Source: Palsa-504 sp963767565
GTDB taxonomy: Bacteria; Actinomycetota; Actinomycetes; Streptosporangiales; Streptosporangiaceae
Reading direction: 5' to 3'
Assembly (NCBI GenBank): GCA_963767565.1
Contig: CAVYEG010000021.1
Coordinates: 1 to 64,000 of the forward strand
Length of the DNA: 64,000 bases
Shown here in pieces: positions 27,501-35,193 of the stretch; position 1 is the first letter of the stretch; every line of letters starts with the position of its first letter. The position numbers and the translations under genes are program-made. The notes below the pieces were generated by a model. The model was not told the DNA's origin, did not search any database, and saw only the letters and a list, made by a program, of their open reading frames with translations.

Positions 27501-28535
27501 GAGCCGTGGCCCTCGACTCCCGCCGTGATCCTGGCTCGGGCGGTGAACGCGGCGCTGGAGGGCACCGACGACGCGGACGCTGGATGGGACCGGCTGCAGC
27601 GCAAGGTGAACGAGGAACACAAGCTGCTGGCCGACGCGATGGCCCGGCACGGCCATTCGGCGGGCCTGACGGTGCGCGCGGGGATCATGGTGGTGGACGT
27701 GGTCTTCCAGGGGCGCAGGCACGACATCCCCGGCCTGGCCGAGGCGCTCCGCACCGAAGCCGGGCAGCGGGCCCGGCTGCTGTCCGCCCGGGAACGGGAG
27801 ATCCTGGAGACCCATCTGCTCAACGAGGTGGCAGGCACGCTGCACGAGCTGATCACGGCGGCCGAGGCCGAGGTGCGCGGGATGAACGACGAGCTCGAGT
27901 CCCGGCCGACGTCGACCGGCATGAAGCTGCGGCTGACCTGGCAGCAGGCGCGCGACGCGCCGGACGGGCTGGATCAGGTGCGGCGCAAGCTCCGGCAGAC
28001 GATCGACGCGTGGTCCGCCGATGACCGCGTCGCGGTGGGCGCGTTCCTCCAGCAGCGCATCGCCGCCGAGCACGCGGCCAATCCCGCGGCCGGGTGGGCC
28101 GAGGCGCTGACCGCCGCGCTGGACTACCGCAGGTGGCACGAGTTCGCGATCCAGCGGTACCAGGACGGCCAGTGGCGTCCCGCCGCCGGTCCGGCCTCGG
28201 GCGGCGAGCGGGCCCTGGCCGCCTCCGTCCCGCTGTTCGCCGCGGCGTCGGCACACTACAAGTCGGCCGGCAATCCGAACGCCCCGCGGCTGATCGCCCT
28301 GGACGAGGCGTTCGCCGGAGTCGATGACGACTCCCGGGCCAAGTGCCTCGGGCTGCTGGCCACGTTCGACATGGACGTGGTGATGACCAGCGAACGCGAG
28401 TGGGGATGCTACCCGCAGGTCCCCGGGCTCGGCATCTGCCAGCTCGCCCGCCAGGACGGCGTCGACGCGGTCCTCGTCACGCCGTGGCGGTGGGACGGCC
28501 GGGAACGCCGCCGGGCCGAATCGGCGGCCTCGTGA
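24504..28535 (+). CDS. jetC: Wadjet type II SMC-like ATPase JetC (TIGR02680 family)
   Basis: 1343 aa SMC/MukB-like motor that extrudes DNA loops on small circular DNA so that JetD can cut it. The Walker A GNNGTGKS is at residues 39-46, right after FYYDAEEFWFHDGRLLLRG. Two long Ala/Glu/Arg-rich coiled-coil arms (about 270-520 and 740-1000) flank a central hinge-like region (GAPLWQVTDFAPRVPDDHR, LVSGRHPVTGPSCDAVLVP). The C-terminal head has signature SGGER (from 1232), Walker B LIALDEAF (1262-1269) and MTSERE. No frameshift is seen, so the ATPase looks functional. It overlaps jetB, and the jetD start overlaps its stop. Confidence 0.92.
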   Translation: MLPAPCSERWKPLRAGLVDMFYYDAEEFWFHDGRLLLRGNNGTGKSKVLALTLPFLLDGELAPHRVEPDGDRQKKMEWNLLLGGKHPHPERLGYTWLEFGRRAVDGTAEFCTIGCGLKAVAGRGVARHWFFVTTQRVGVGLHLLPASRVPLTREKLREEIDGHGLVYDRAADYRRAVDETLFGLGEHRYEALVNLLIQLRQPQLSKRPDERLLSRALTEALPPLSPGLVTTVADAFRGLDSERDALRALSEAHTAATDFLHHYRRYARVAAKRKATGPRQAQSRYEQLGRDLTAAEEAYTAADAELQAARGELEELERERARLEAQREALRADPAMRDARELDRRHQDARRQSEMARDREQTRDRLTAELTRRSAKASQAAQQASAAENELHAAQDTAGAAAAAARCTPGHRAAIEGWREDLPRARRAAHEVADRQAGAIGRLERLLAEVADRSSALAAARTEVDRLTTEIQAATDRVTAAEQDSAERAGELARAYRFFLRGLTELRVADPEELISGLEAWATAGDGANPAVAVIDDAARAGGAEIGRLGAELSARRSAHAGHAGELGAEIERLRAGGHDAPPAPHTRDPQVRATRPGAPLWQVTDFAPRVPDDHRAGLEAALEAAGILDAWLTPGGDLVAGDVVLVSGRHPVTGPSCDAVLVPAVNAGDPRAAALPQTAVRAALSAIGLGPGTGITWVSTDGRWANGVLAGSWHKDAAVHIGAGARETARRDRIARLTAELAEVNDAIATLDQTIDELDRRRDRLAAEHRAIPADAAVREAHTRAAEQRKRRQELRDARGEAERVHAARQQALADARTAADEFAADTHLPADPEQLAVVRTGLGDYRVALAALWPAAEKTELASRSAAEAADELAETRHHLTEAAEQASSARDTATAAQALYQALLETAGAAVEELNRKLDELRRVAERRSADEQAARELEQQAISDRGRAEGTRDTLRTEIAEAARVRDAAVAEFRAFAATGVLRIALPDLDLPDPAEPWPSTPAVILARAVNAALEGTDDADAGWDRLQRKVNEEHKLLADAMARHGHSAGLTVRAGIMVVDVVFQGRRHDIPGLAEALRTEAGQRARLLSAREREILETHLLNEVAGTLHELITAAEAEVRGMNDELESRPTSTGMKLRLTWQQARDAPDGLDQVRRKLRQTIDAWSADDRVAVGAFLQQRIAAEHAANPAAGWAEALTAALDYRRWHEFAIQRYQDGQWRPAAGPASGGERALAASVPLFAAASAHYKSAGNPNAPRLIALDEAFAGVDDDSRAKCLGLLATFDMDVVMTSEREWGCYPQVPGLGICQLARQDGVDAVLVTPWRWDGRERRRAESAAS

Positions 28536-28591
28536 CCGAGGCCCCCGTGACCGAGACCCCCGTGACCGAGACCCCCGTGACCGAGGTCGGC
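28532..28591 (+). repeat. 15-bp tandem repeat at the jetD start
   Basis: Four units of GTGACCGAGNCCCCC-type sequence (28532, 28547, 28562, 28577) encode MTEAP-VTETP-VTETP-VTEVG. Each unit supplies a GTG that could serve as start codon. Confidence 0.8.
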
Positions 28592-29863
28592 GCCCGGCTG
28601 CACCGCCTGCTCGGGGGCGAGCCATCCGCCTGGCTGGTGCGGCGGGCCCGGGACCGACTCGAGACCGGACGCCCGCTGACCGGCACGGTGACCTTGGCCG
28701 CCGCCACCCCGGAACAGCGGCGCGCGGTGGAGCGGCTGATCGGACGCGCCGCCCGTTCCGGGGCGTCGCTGTCGGTGTCGCTAGCCGAGGTGGACCGCAT
28801 CCTGCGGGGCAGCGGCGCCGCGCCGGGCGGCCTGGCCGAGGCGGTGCGGCGCCTGACCGGCCCGCTCCGCGACCTCACCCGCGAACGGGCCGACCTGGCG
28901 GCCGCCTGGAGCGCCGCCTTCAACCTGCTGGACGAAGCCGCCGGCGACCGTGACGAGCTGGCGCGGTGGCGGGAGTGGCTGGACGCGACCGGCCTGGTGC
29001 GCCGTCTGGCTCCCGAGCCTGATCAGGCGCGGCTGCTCCTGGCCCAGGTCGCGGAGGTGCTCCGGCGGCTGCCCTCGCCCGGCGTTCCCCTCGGCCGGCT
29101 CGCGGCTGAATGCTGCGGTGATGCGCACGCTCTGGACGACGGGCGCCCGGTCGGCACGCTGGCGCTATCAGCGGCCCGGGCGCTGGCCGGCCTGCCGTTC
29201 GCCGGGGAGGGAACCGCCGACGGCCGACGCACCGCCTGGGCCGCCGTGGGGGTTCACCTCGACGACCTATCGTCGCTGGTGCTGTGCCTCGGCCTGCCCG
29301 GCGACCACCGCACGCCCCTCGGCCGGCTGCTGGCGTCGTGCCGCGAGGCGGCCCAGCCGGCCGTGCTCACGCTCCGCCAGCTCCGCCGCCACACGGAACC
29401 CTTGAACGCGGGATCCCTGAACACGGGATCCCGGCCGACCGCTCGGGTACGGATCTGCGAGAACCCGGTGGTGGTCGCGGCCGCCGCCGACGAACTGGGC
29501 GCCGCGGGCCAGCCGCTGGTCTGCGTCGGCGGCCAGCCCTCCGCGGCCGGATGGCGGCTGCTGGAGCTACTCGCGGCCGGCGGAGCGGAGTTCGGTTACC
29601 ACGGCGACTTCGACTGGGGCGGCGTCCGGATTGCCCGTACGGTGCACGACCGGGTGAACTGGCGGCCGTGGCGGTACGACCGGCAGGCCTACGAGGCCGC
29701 CGCCTCGGCGGCGCATCCGCTGACGCCGCTCGCCGGGCTTGCCGGCGACCCGGCCGGGACGCCCTGGGACCCGGAACTCGCGGTCGCGATGCGCCACCGC
29801 AACGTCCGCATCGAGGAAGAACTCACGCTCGACGCCCTGCTTCAGGATCTCAGCCCAGGGTGA
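28532..29863 (+). CDS. jetD: Wadjet type II nuclease JetD (TIGR02679/DUF2399 family)
   Basis: 443 aa Toprim-type endonuclease, the effector that cleaves plasmid DNA trapped by the JetABC motor. The C-terminal part carries the metal-binding acidic residues of a topoisomerase VI/Spo11-like Toprim fold: Glu310 in ICENPVVVAAA and Asp359/Asp361 in YHGDFDWGGVRIA, with LVCVGGQPSAAGWRLLELL between. The N-terminal half is helical, as in the DUF3323-type partner domain. GTG 28532 overlaps the jetC stop; three further in-frame GTGs follow at 15-bp steps in a small repeat, so the true start could be any of four. Confidence 0.85.
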   Translation: MTEAPVTETPVTETPVTEVGARLHRLLGGEPSAWLVRRARDRLETGRPLTGTVTLAAATPEQRRAVERLIGRAARSGASLSVSLAEVDRILRGSGAAPGGLAEAVRRLTGPLRDLTRERADLAAAWSAAFNLLDEAAGDRDELARWREWLDATGLVRRLAPEPDQARLLLAQVAEVLRRLPSPGVPLGRLAAECCGDAHALDDGRPVGTLALSAARALAGLPFAGEGTADGRRTAWAAVGVHLDDLSSLVLCLGLPGDHRTPLGRLLASCREAAQPAVLTLRQLRRHTEPLNAGSLNTGSRPTARVRICENPVVVAAAADELGAAGQPLVCVGGQPSAAGWRLLELLAAGGAEFGYHGDFDWGGVRIARTVHDRVNWRPWRYDRQAYEAAASAAHPLTPLAGLAGDPAGTPWDPELAVAMRHRNVRIEEELTLDALLQDLSPG

Positions 29864-29883
29864 TCCCGCGCGGTCCAGGCTGG

Positions 29884-30057
29884 TCAGGCGTACTCGTCGT
29901 GGCGGCGGATCCAGGTCTGGAACCCGTCGCCTTCGTCGCGGCCGTTCGGCGTCCGGTCCAGGATCGGGTAGTAGCCCATCACGAACTCCACCCCGCGGGC
30001 CGCGGTCGCATAGCTCTGGTAGACGGCGCCGTCGCACCGCACTGCCGGCTGGTGACC
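29884..30057 (-). pseudogene. C-terminal remnant of a DUF899-type thioredoxin-like protein
   Basis: The minus-strand frame reads RCDGAVYQSYATAARGVEF..MGYYPILDRTPNGRDEGDGF then TWIRRHDEYA and stop. This matches the end of the DUF899 family (VYHTYS.YARG..., LDLTP.GRDE, WVRRHDEY). An in-frame stop lies directly upstream, so only about 50 codons survive. It fills the 300-bp gap between jetD and the nitric oxide synthase gene. Confidence 0.6.
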
Positions 30058-30164
30058 TCATGTAGGCGGAAAGTGACCGGATCTTCCGGTAGATTGACAG
30101 ACAGTTCCCACGACGTCACGGTAAGGAACGACCAATCCCGTCCAGCTCATGGTGGAGGTAACGG

Positions 30165-31343
30165 ATGCGCTGGTTAGCCCGTCGGCCGTCGGCGAAGGCC
30201 GACCCACCGCAGGCGGAACTGTGCGACCCGCGCACGGGGGATGCCGATGATCCGCTGCCAGGTACCGGTGAGCTGCTAGCGGCAGCCGAGCGCTTCCTCG
30301 CGTTGTTCCACGCCGAGAACCCGGGGGCGACGGATGACTTCGCCGACCGGATGCGGCGAGTCCGGGCCGAGGTCACGACCGAGGGGACCTACCGGCATAC
30401 CCCTTCCGAACTCGCCTTCGCTGCCCGTGTCGCCTGGCGGAACAGCTCGCGCTGCATCGGCCGGCTGTACTGGCGCACGCTGCGCGTCAGGGACCGGCGG
30501 CAGGTGACCGACGCGGACCGGATCGCGGCCGAATGCGTCACTCATCTGCGGCAGGCCACTAATGCCGGGCGGATCCGGCCGATGATCACCGTCTTCGCGC
30601 CCGATGCTCCCGGGCGGCCCGGCCCGCGCATCCTCAATTCGCAGCTGATCGGCTACGCCGGCCATGAGCCCGGCGGGGCCCTGGTCGGGGACCCGGCGCA
30701 CCTGGAGATCACCCGCCTGGCTCACGAGCTTGGCTGGCGGCCCGGCGATCCGCCCAGCCGGTTCGACCTGCTGCCGCTGATCATCGCCTCGCCCGGCTTA
30801 CCACCGGCCTGGTTCGAGCTGCCCAAGGACGCCGTGCTCGAGGTCCCGCTGCGCCATCCCGAGCTGGCCTGGTTCCGTGAGCTGCGGCTGCGCTGGTACG
30901 CAGTCCCGGTGATCAGCGACATGTACCTGGAGGCGGGCGGCATCCGCTATCCGGCCGCGCCGTTCAACGGCTGGTACATGTGCACCGAGATCGGCTCTCG
31001 TGACCTCGGCGACGAGGACCGGTATGACCAGCTGCCCGAGATCGCCGCCCGCATGGGCCTGCGCACCGATAGCCTCCGGACGCTGTGGAAGGACCGCGCG
31101 GTCACCGAGCTGAACGCCGCCGTGCTGCACTCCTACGAACTGTCCGGGGTGAAGATCGCCGACCACCACACCGAGTCCGAGCGCTTCCTGTCCCATATCG
31201 GCAAAGAGCAGCAGCACGGCCGGCGGTGCCCGGCCGAATGGTCCTGGATCGTGCCGCCGACGGCCGGCTCGACCACCCCGGTGTTCCACCGCACCTATGA
31301 GGATTTCGACGCGTCCCCGAACTTCTACCGGCACGCCGGCTAG
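30165..31343 (+). CDS. nos: Bacterial nitric oxide synthase (oxygenase domain only)
   Basis: 392 aa. Converts L-arginine to citrulline and NO using heme and a pterin, with electrons from an unlinked reductase. Heme-thiolate Cys97 sits in VAWRNSSRCIGRLYW. The arginine-binding region ends with Glu275 in NGWYMCTEIGSRDL; LRWYAVPVISDMYLEAGG and the C-terminal HHTESERFLSHIGKEQ and RRCPAEWSWIVPP blocks are all typical. There is no reductase fusion, as usual in bacteria. GGAGGTAACGG precedes the ATG. TTGACA at 30094 may be a -35. A flavohemoglobin-like NO-consuming enzyme lies convergent beyond a repeat element, which suggests a local NO production/removal unit. Confidence 0.95.
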   Translation: MRWLARRPSAKADPPQAELCDPRTGDADDPLPGTGELLAAAERFLALFHAENPGATDDFADRMRRVRAEVTTEGTYRHTPSELAFAARVAWRNSSRCIGRLYWRTLRVRDRRQVTDADRIAAECVTHLRQATNAGRIRPMITVFAPDAPGRPGPRILNSQLIGYAGHEPGGALVGDPAHLEITRLAHELGWRPGDPPSRFDLLPLIIASPGLPPAWFELPKDAVLEVPLRHPELAWFRELRLRWYAVPVISDMYLEAGGIRYPAAPFNGWYMCTEIGSRDLGDEDRYDQLPEIAARMGLRTDSLRTLWKDRAVTELNAAVLHSYELSGVKIADHHTESERFLSHIGKEQQHGRRCPAEWSWIVPPTAGSTTPVFHRTYEDFDASPNFYRHAG

Positions 31344-31503
31344 ACCGTGTCCGGTAGATCATGAAGCCGGACGGCGAAGCCCGATCCGCTCCGGCACGGG
31401 GCCCGCCCCCCTGCCGCGCCCGGCCCCGTGCAGCGCCCGGCCCGTGCAGCGCCCGGGCCGGTGCGGTCCCGCGCAGCGCACCAGTCCCGGCGGCCCCATT
31501 TGC

Positions 31504-31878
31504 GCGGTTGATTTACGTTTTGCGGTTGATTTTGGGATTCCAGCAAGCGTTCCGGAATAAGGTGACTTCTCGGCGTGTCTGGGCGTCCGGATGTGGTTGA
31601 ATGCCCCGCGCCTGGCCACGCAGTCCCCCGGGCTGGGTGTTTCCATGATCGCGAAGGGTTTGGTATCAAAAACCGTAGTAAAGCCTTCGCGATCATGGGC
31701 AAGGGGGCCGGGACGGGACCAAGAGCTCACCCGGGCTACGGCACGGACGACCGCAAATTACGAACAAACCCCGTAAATGATCGCATAGTATCCGCCGGTC
31801 GCGACACGCCGGAAACTCACCTTACTTTGGCATGCTCACCCAGCACCCCAAAACAACCGCAGGACCCGAATCAACCGC
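31504..31878. repeat. 375-bp inverted-repeat element (76-nt arms)
   Basis: Bases 31504-31579 and the reverse complement of 31803-31878 align without gaps, 53 of 76 positions identical by my count, beginning GCGGTTGATT and ending CGGCGTGTC on both sides. Inside lies a perfect 15-bp inverted pair, CCATGATCGCGAAGG (31643-31657) and its complement (31684-31698), around a 26-nt AT-rich loop. GCGGTTGATT is also directly repeated in the left arm. There is no open frame with normal codon bias. It could be a MITE-like mobile relic or a large structured RNA. The flanks 31344-31503 and 31879-32086 show nothing I can name beyond a weak GTCCGG/CCGGAC hairpin after the NOS stop. Confidence 0.7.
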
Positions 31879-32086
31879 AACAATATCCGTATCGCGGAAG
31901 ACTGGGCGGCCGCCGTCTGGCCCGGAGCCGCTGGCGGGGCGAACGGGGCGTGCGGGACTGGCGGGCCGTGAAAATCTACCGGTACGTCGGCTAGCAGGTG
32001 GCTCGCTCGGGGTTCTGGGGTCGCCGCCGGGTTCAGGGGCCGCCGCCGGGTTCAGTGCTGGTTTCGGGTTTAGGGGGGCGCCGGCT

Positions 32087-33622
32087 TCAGGTGCCGGTGC
32101 CGGCCCGGGGCTTGTCCGCGAGCAGGGCGTCGTCGAAGTGGATGCGATCGCGCTCCAGGCCGCACCGGGCCAGCACCCGGATGGTCTCGCGCACCATCTC
32201 CGGCGGGCCCGCGACGTACGCGTCGCAGTCGGTGTGCGGCATGTACCGGGCGGCGACGCGGCCCACGTTACCCTGCATCCCCTCGAAGGCGGGGTCGTCT
32301 GAGGTGACCGGGATCAGCTCGAACCCGCTGTAGGCGTCCTGCAGCCGCCACAGATCCGGCAGGTCGTAGAGCTCGTGTCGCCGCCTCGCCCCGTAGTAGA
32401 GGCAGATCCGCCGCGGGATCACGGACGACTCGCGCACCGCCTGCTCGATGATGGCCTTGATCGGCGACAGGCCGGTGCCGCCGGCCACGCATAGCAGGTC
32501 GCGGTCACCCGCTCCCGCCAGCGTCATCGTGCCCAGCGGCGGGCCCAGCACCAGCTCAGAGCCGGGAGTCGTGTGATGCACCAGGGCGTTACTCACCCAG
32601 CCGCCAGGAATCGCCTTCACGTGCAGCGCTAAGAGGCCATCGTCGCGCGGCATGCGCGCGATCGAGTACGGCCGCCATACCTGCGGCCAGCGCGGGGTCT
32701 GCACGGTGAGGTGCTGGCCCGCCGTGAACGGCAGCGGCTGGTCTGGGGCGATGATCAGCACGGCGATGTCGTCCGCTCGGTGCTCGATCATGACGACCTC
32801 GGCGGTCCATGAGGCGGGACTGCGGGCGGCGTCCTCCTCGGCCGCCTTGATCATCAGCGACGAGCCGGCCTGGTAGACGGCGGTCCAGGCCTTTTCTGCC
32901 TCGCTGGTGAAGGCGTCCCTGGCGAAGGAACGCAGCGTGGCCAGCAGCGCCACGCCCACGGCCTCGTACATCTCCGGTTCGACCCGGTACTTGCGATGGT
33001 CCCGGCCCAGCTGGGACAGGTAGGCCGCCATCTCATCCGGCGTGGACAGGCTCTCCACGATCCGGCCCAGGGCCCGGAACAGCCGGTCCCGCTGCTCGTC
33101 CATGGCGGGCGGGAACAACTGGCGCAGCTGGGGCTGGCGCAGGAACAGCTGGCCGTAGAAGAAGCCCACCGCCTTGTCGCCCGCCTCAGCGACGTAGCGG
33201 AAGGTCTCCTTGATGGCTGCGATCGCCAGATCCGGAGCGGACGGGGCCTCCGCCACAGCCGAGGGCGACGGCCGATCGGGCACCGGCGTGAGTTCTGGCT
33301 CGTCGGGCTCCGGCGCCACCTCGTCCTGCGACGGCGTGGTCAGATCCGGCGACGGCGTGGTCAGATCCCGCGACTGCGTGGTCAGATCCGGCGATGGCAC
33401 CGACTGCTCCGCAGCCGGCTCCTCCGCCACGGACCACTCGTCCGGCGGCGCCAGCAGCACCGGTGCGGACAGCGACTCCTGCTTGGCGTCGGCCCGGGCA
33501 TCCAGGGCCTGCAGGCTCCGGTGCAGGCGGGTCAGCGTCTCCAGGTCCTTGCCCCACGAGCGCCCACGCCACCAGGGTATTAACCCTCTGCGCCGATTCC
33601 GCTCAGCTTCCGTGGCGGTCAC
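32087..33622 (-). CDS. Flavohemoglobin-like protein with N-terminal extension
   Basis: 511 aa. Globin domain at about 130-265: B10-type Tyr in VGFFYGQLFLRQPQLRQLFP and proximal His in LGRDHRKYRVEPEMYEAV. A ferredoxin-reductase-like module follows: FAD part with WRPYSIARMPRDDGLL, NAD part with LLCVAGGTGLSPIKAII and YVAGPPEMV. Such enzymes dioxygenate NO to nitrate or act as NO/electron-transfer partners. The first 130 residues are an extra low-complexity region with a 7-residue repeat (SPDLTTP/SRDLTTP/SPDLTTP), absent from classical Hmp. Convergent with the NOS gene: it may detoxify NO, or feed electrons to NOS, which lacks a reductase. GTG start. Confidence 0.85.
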   Translation of the reverse strand: MTATEAERNRRRGLIPWWRGRSWGKDLETLTRLHRSLQALDARADAKQESLSAPVLLAPPDEWSVAEEPAAEQSVPSPDLTTQSRDLTTPSPDLTTPSQDEVAPEPDEPELTPVPDRPSPSAVAEAPSAPDLAIAAIKETFRYVAEAGDKAVGFFYGQLFLRQPQLRQLFPPAMDEQRDRLFRALGRIVESLSTPDEMAAYLSQLGRDHRKYRVEPEMYEAVGVALLATLRSFARDAFTSEAEKAWTAVYQAGSSLMIKAAEEDAARSPASWTAEVVMIEHRADDIAVLIIAPDQPLPFTAGQHLTVQTPRWPQVWRPYSIARMPRDDGLLALHVKAIPGGWVSNALVHHTTPGSELVLGPPLGTMTLAGAGDRDLLCVAGGTGLSPIKAIIEQAVRESSVIPRRICLYYGARRRHELYDLPDLWRLQDAYSGFELIPVTSDDPAFEGMQGNVGRVAARYMPHTDCDAYVAGPPEMVRETIRVLARCGLERDRIHFDDALLADKPRAGTGT

Positions 33623-33823
33623 TCGGCGGCCTGCCGGGCCTCGGCGTCGGCCGTCAGCTGAGTCCGTGTGCAGTCGGCGAGCTTACCCGACTGATCGCGG
33701 CAGGGCATCGTCGTTGTCTCCCATCTCGCGCCTCTGCCGTGCTCCTCTGTAAGTACCTGAGCACGCAGGGTATTTACGCGATCCTATGCTGTGAGATGCC
33801 GACAAGTCGGGCCGTCTGCGGAA

Positions 33824-34468
33824 TTAGCCGCTGGCCAGGTCCAGGCCCATGATCGCCGCGTTGAAGACCCAGAGCCGTTCCGCGGTCGTCTGCGGCGAGA
33901 TGGGCGGATTACTGGTCAGCGCGGTGGCCAGCACGTTCCGCATGCCGCCGATGATCATCGCGCCGATGAAGCGCGGGTCGCGGTCGGCCGGGATCTTGCC
34001 CCGCTTCTGGCCCAGGGCCATCACGCTGGCGGCCAGGTCGATCATCGCGTCGATGTGGCTGACCTCCTCGGCCGCCACCTCGGCGTCCAGGTGCAGGTGG
34101 GACAGGATCACCCGGGCCAGCGGATCGCTGAAGTGGAAGGCCACCGTCAGCTCGGTGCGGCGCCGCTCGCGGACGGCGAAGCTCTGGCCCGGCGCAGGGT
34201 TGATCTCCAGCGCCTCCGCCCGGTATCGCTGGTAGAAATCGTCGACCACCGCACCGACCAGCGCGGCCCGCGAGCCGAAGTGACGGTACAGCGCGCCGAC
34301 CGACACCTGCGCCCGGGTCGCCACCGAATCGACCTCGAGCATCCCGTCGCGCTCGACCAGTTCCGCACGCGCGGCCCTGATGATCCGCTGCCGGGTGGCT
34401 GCCCCCTTGGGCGTCTTGGGCTCCGGCCGGGCCGCAGGAACATGCGCCAGCGAGCCCCGCTCCTGCAT
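33824..34468 (-). CDS. TetR-family transcriptional regulator
   Basis: 214 aa from ATG 34468, with GGAGGAG at 34481-34487 upstream. The helix-turn-helix reads ATRQRIIRAARAELVERDGM then VDSVATRAQVSVGALYRHFGSRAALVGAVV. The C-terminal ligand domain (IDAMIDLAASVMALGQKRGKIPADRDP, FIGAMIIGGMRNVL) is generic. It follows the flavohemoglobin gene upstream on the same strand with a 200-bp gap and could regulate it; no clear operator was seen. Confidence 0.8.
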   Translation of the reverse strand: MQERGSLAHVPAARPEPKTPKGAATRQRIIRAARAELVERDGMLEVDSVATRAQVSVGALYRHFGSRAALVGAVVDDFYQRYRAEALEINPAPGQSFAVRERRRTELTVAFHFSDPLARVILSHLHLDAEVAAEEVSHIDAMIDLAASVMALGQKRGKIPADRDPRFIGAMIIGGMRNVLATALTSNPPISPQTTAERLWVFNAAIMGLDLASG

Positions 34469-34581
34469 GCCCAAGTCGTCCTCCTCCAGGTGGGGTCACG
34501 CGCTACTGGATCACGGCCTGTTTCCTAACCTACTTAAGCATCAGGCCAGGTGGGTGACCATACGGACCGGCCGGTAACCGC

Positions 34582-35136
34582 TCAGCGGCGGTCCAGCGCG
34601 GCCTTGATCGCGGCGGTGATGACGTCGGGATCCCGGTCCCCGTCGATCTCGATCAGGATGCCCCGGCTCTGGTAGTAGGCGATCAGCGGCCTGGTCATCT
34701 CGGCGAACACCTCGAGCCGGTGCCTGATCAGCTCGGCCGTGTCGTCCGCGCGCAGCCGGCCCGTCAGCCGCTGCACCAGCACCTCCTCGGGCACCGCGAG
34801 GTGGATGGCCGCGTCCAGCGTCAGGTCGAGCCGCCGGGCCACGTCGGCGGCCTGCTTGGCCTGGGGCACAGTGCGGGGGAAGCCGTCCAGGATGTAGCCG
34901 CCCTGGGCTACCGCGTCGGTCACGGCCGGGATCATCAGGTCGAAGACGATCTGGTCCGGGACCAGATCGCCGCGCTGCTGGTAGCCGGCTACCTCGCGGC
35001 CGGCCGGCGTGCCCGCGGTCACCTCCGCGCGCAGCACGTCGCCGGAGGAGATGTGCCGCATGCCGTACAGCTCGGCCAGCCGCTCGCCTTGCGTTCCCTT
35101 GCCGCCGCCCGGAGCGGCGAGCAACAGCAGCTTCAA
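34582..35136 (-). CDS. adk: Adenylate kinase
   Basis: 184 aa from TTG 35136, chosen because GGGAGGC precedes it at proper spacing; longer starts add non-homologous residues. P-loop APGGGKGT at 8-15, AMP-binding SSGDVLRAEV and DGFPRTVPQAKQ, and a short LID (GRLRADDTAELIRHRLEVF) without zinc Cys residues. It interconverts AMP+ATP and 2 ADP. The gene stands outside the ribosomal-protein/secY neighbourhood where the main adk normally sits, so it may be a second copy. Confidence 0.85.
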   Translation of the reverse strand: MKLLLLAAPGGGKGTQGERLAELYGMRHISSGDVLRAEVTAGTPAGREVAGYQQRGDLVPDQIVFDLMIPAVTDAVAQGGYILDGFPRTVPQAKQAADVARRLDLTLDAAIHLAVPEEVLVQRLTGRLRADDTAELIRHRLEVFAEMTRPLIAYYQSRGILIEIDGDRDPDVITAAIKAALDRR

Positions 35137-35193
35137 GGCGCCTCCCAGGCGGACACCGGAACGGTAGCAAGGATTATCGCGGTAACAGCCTGA

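Noticed and set aside
24969..28625. 1218-codon open frame antisense to jetC
   Set aside because: Arg/Gly/Val-rich composition typical of the complement of a GC-rich gene; jetC on the plus strand has all ATPase motifs.
31575..31994. 139-codon gene across the inverted-repeat element
   Set aside because: Covers palindromic noncoding sequence; third-position bias is lost; only the last few residues resemble the NOS tail.
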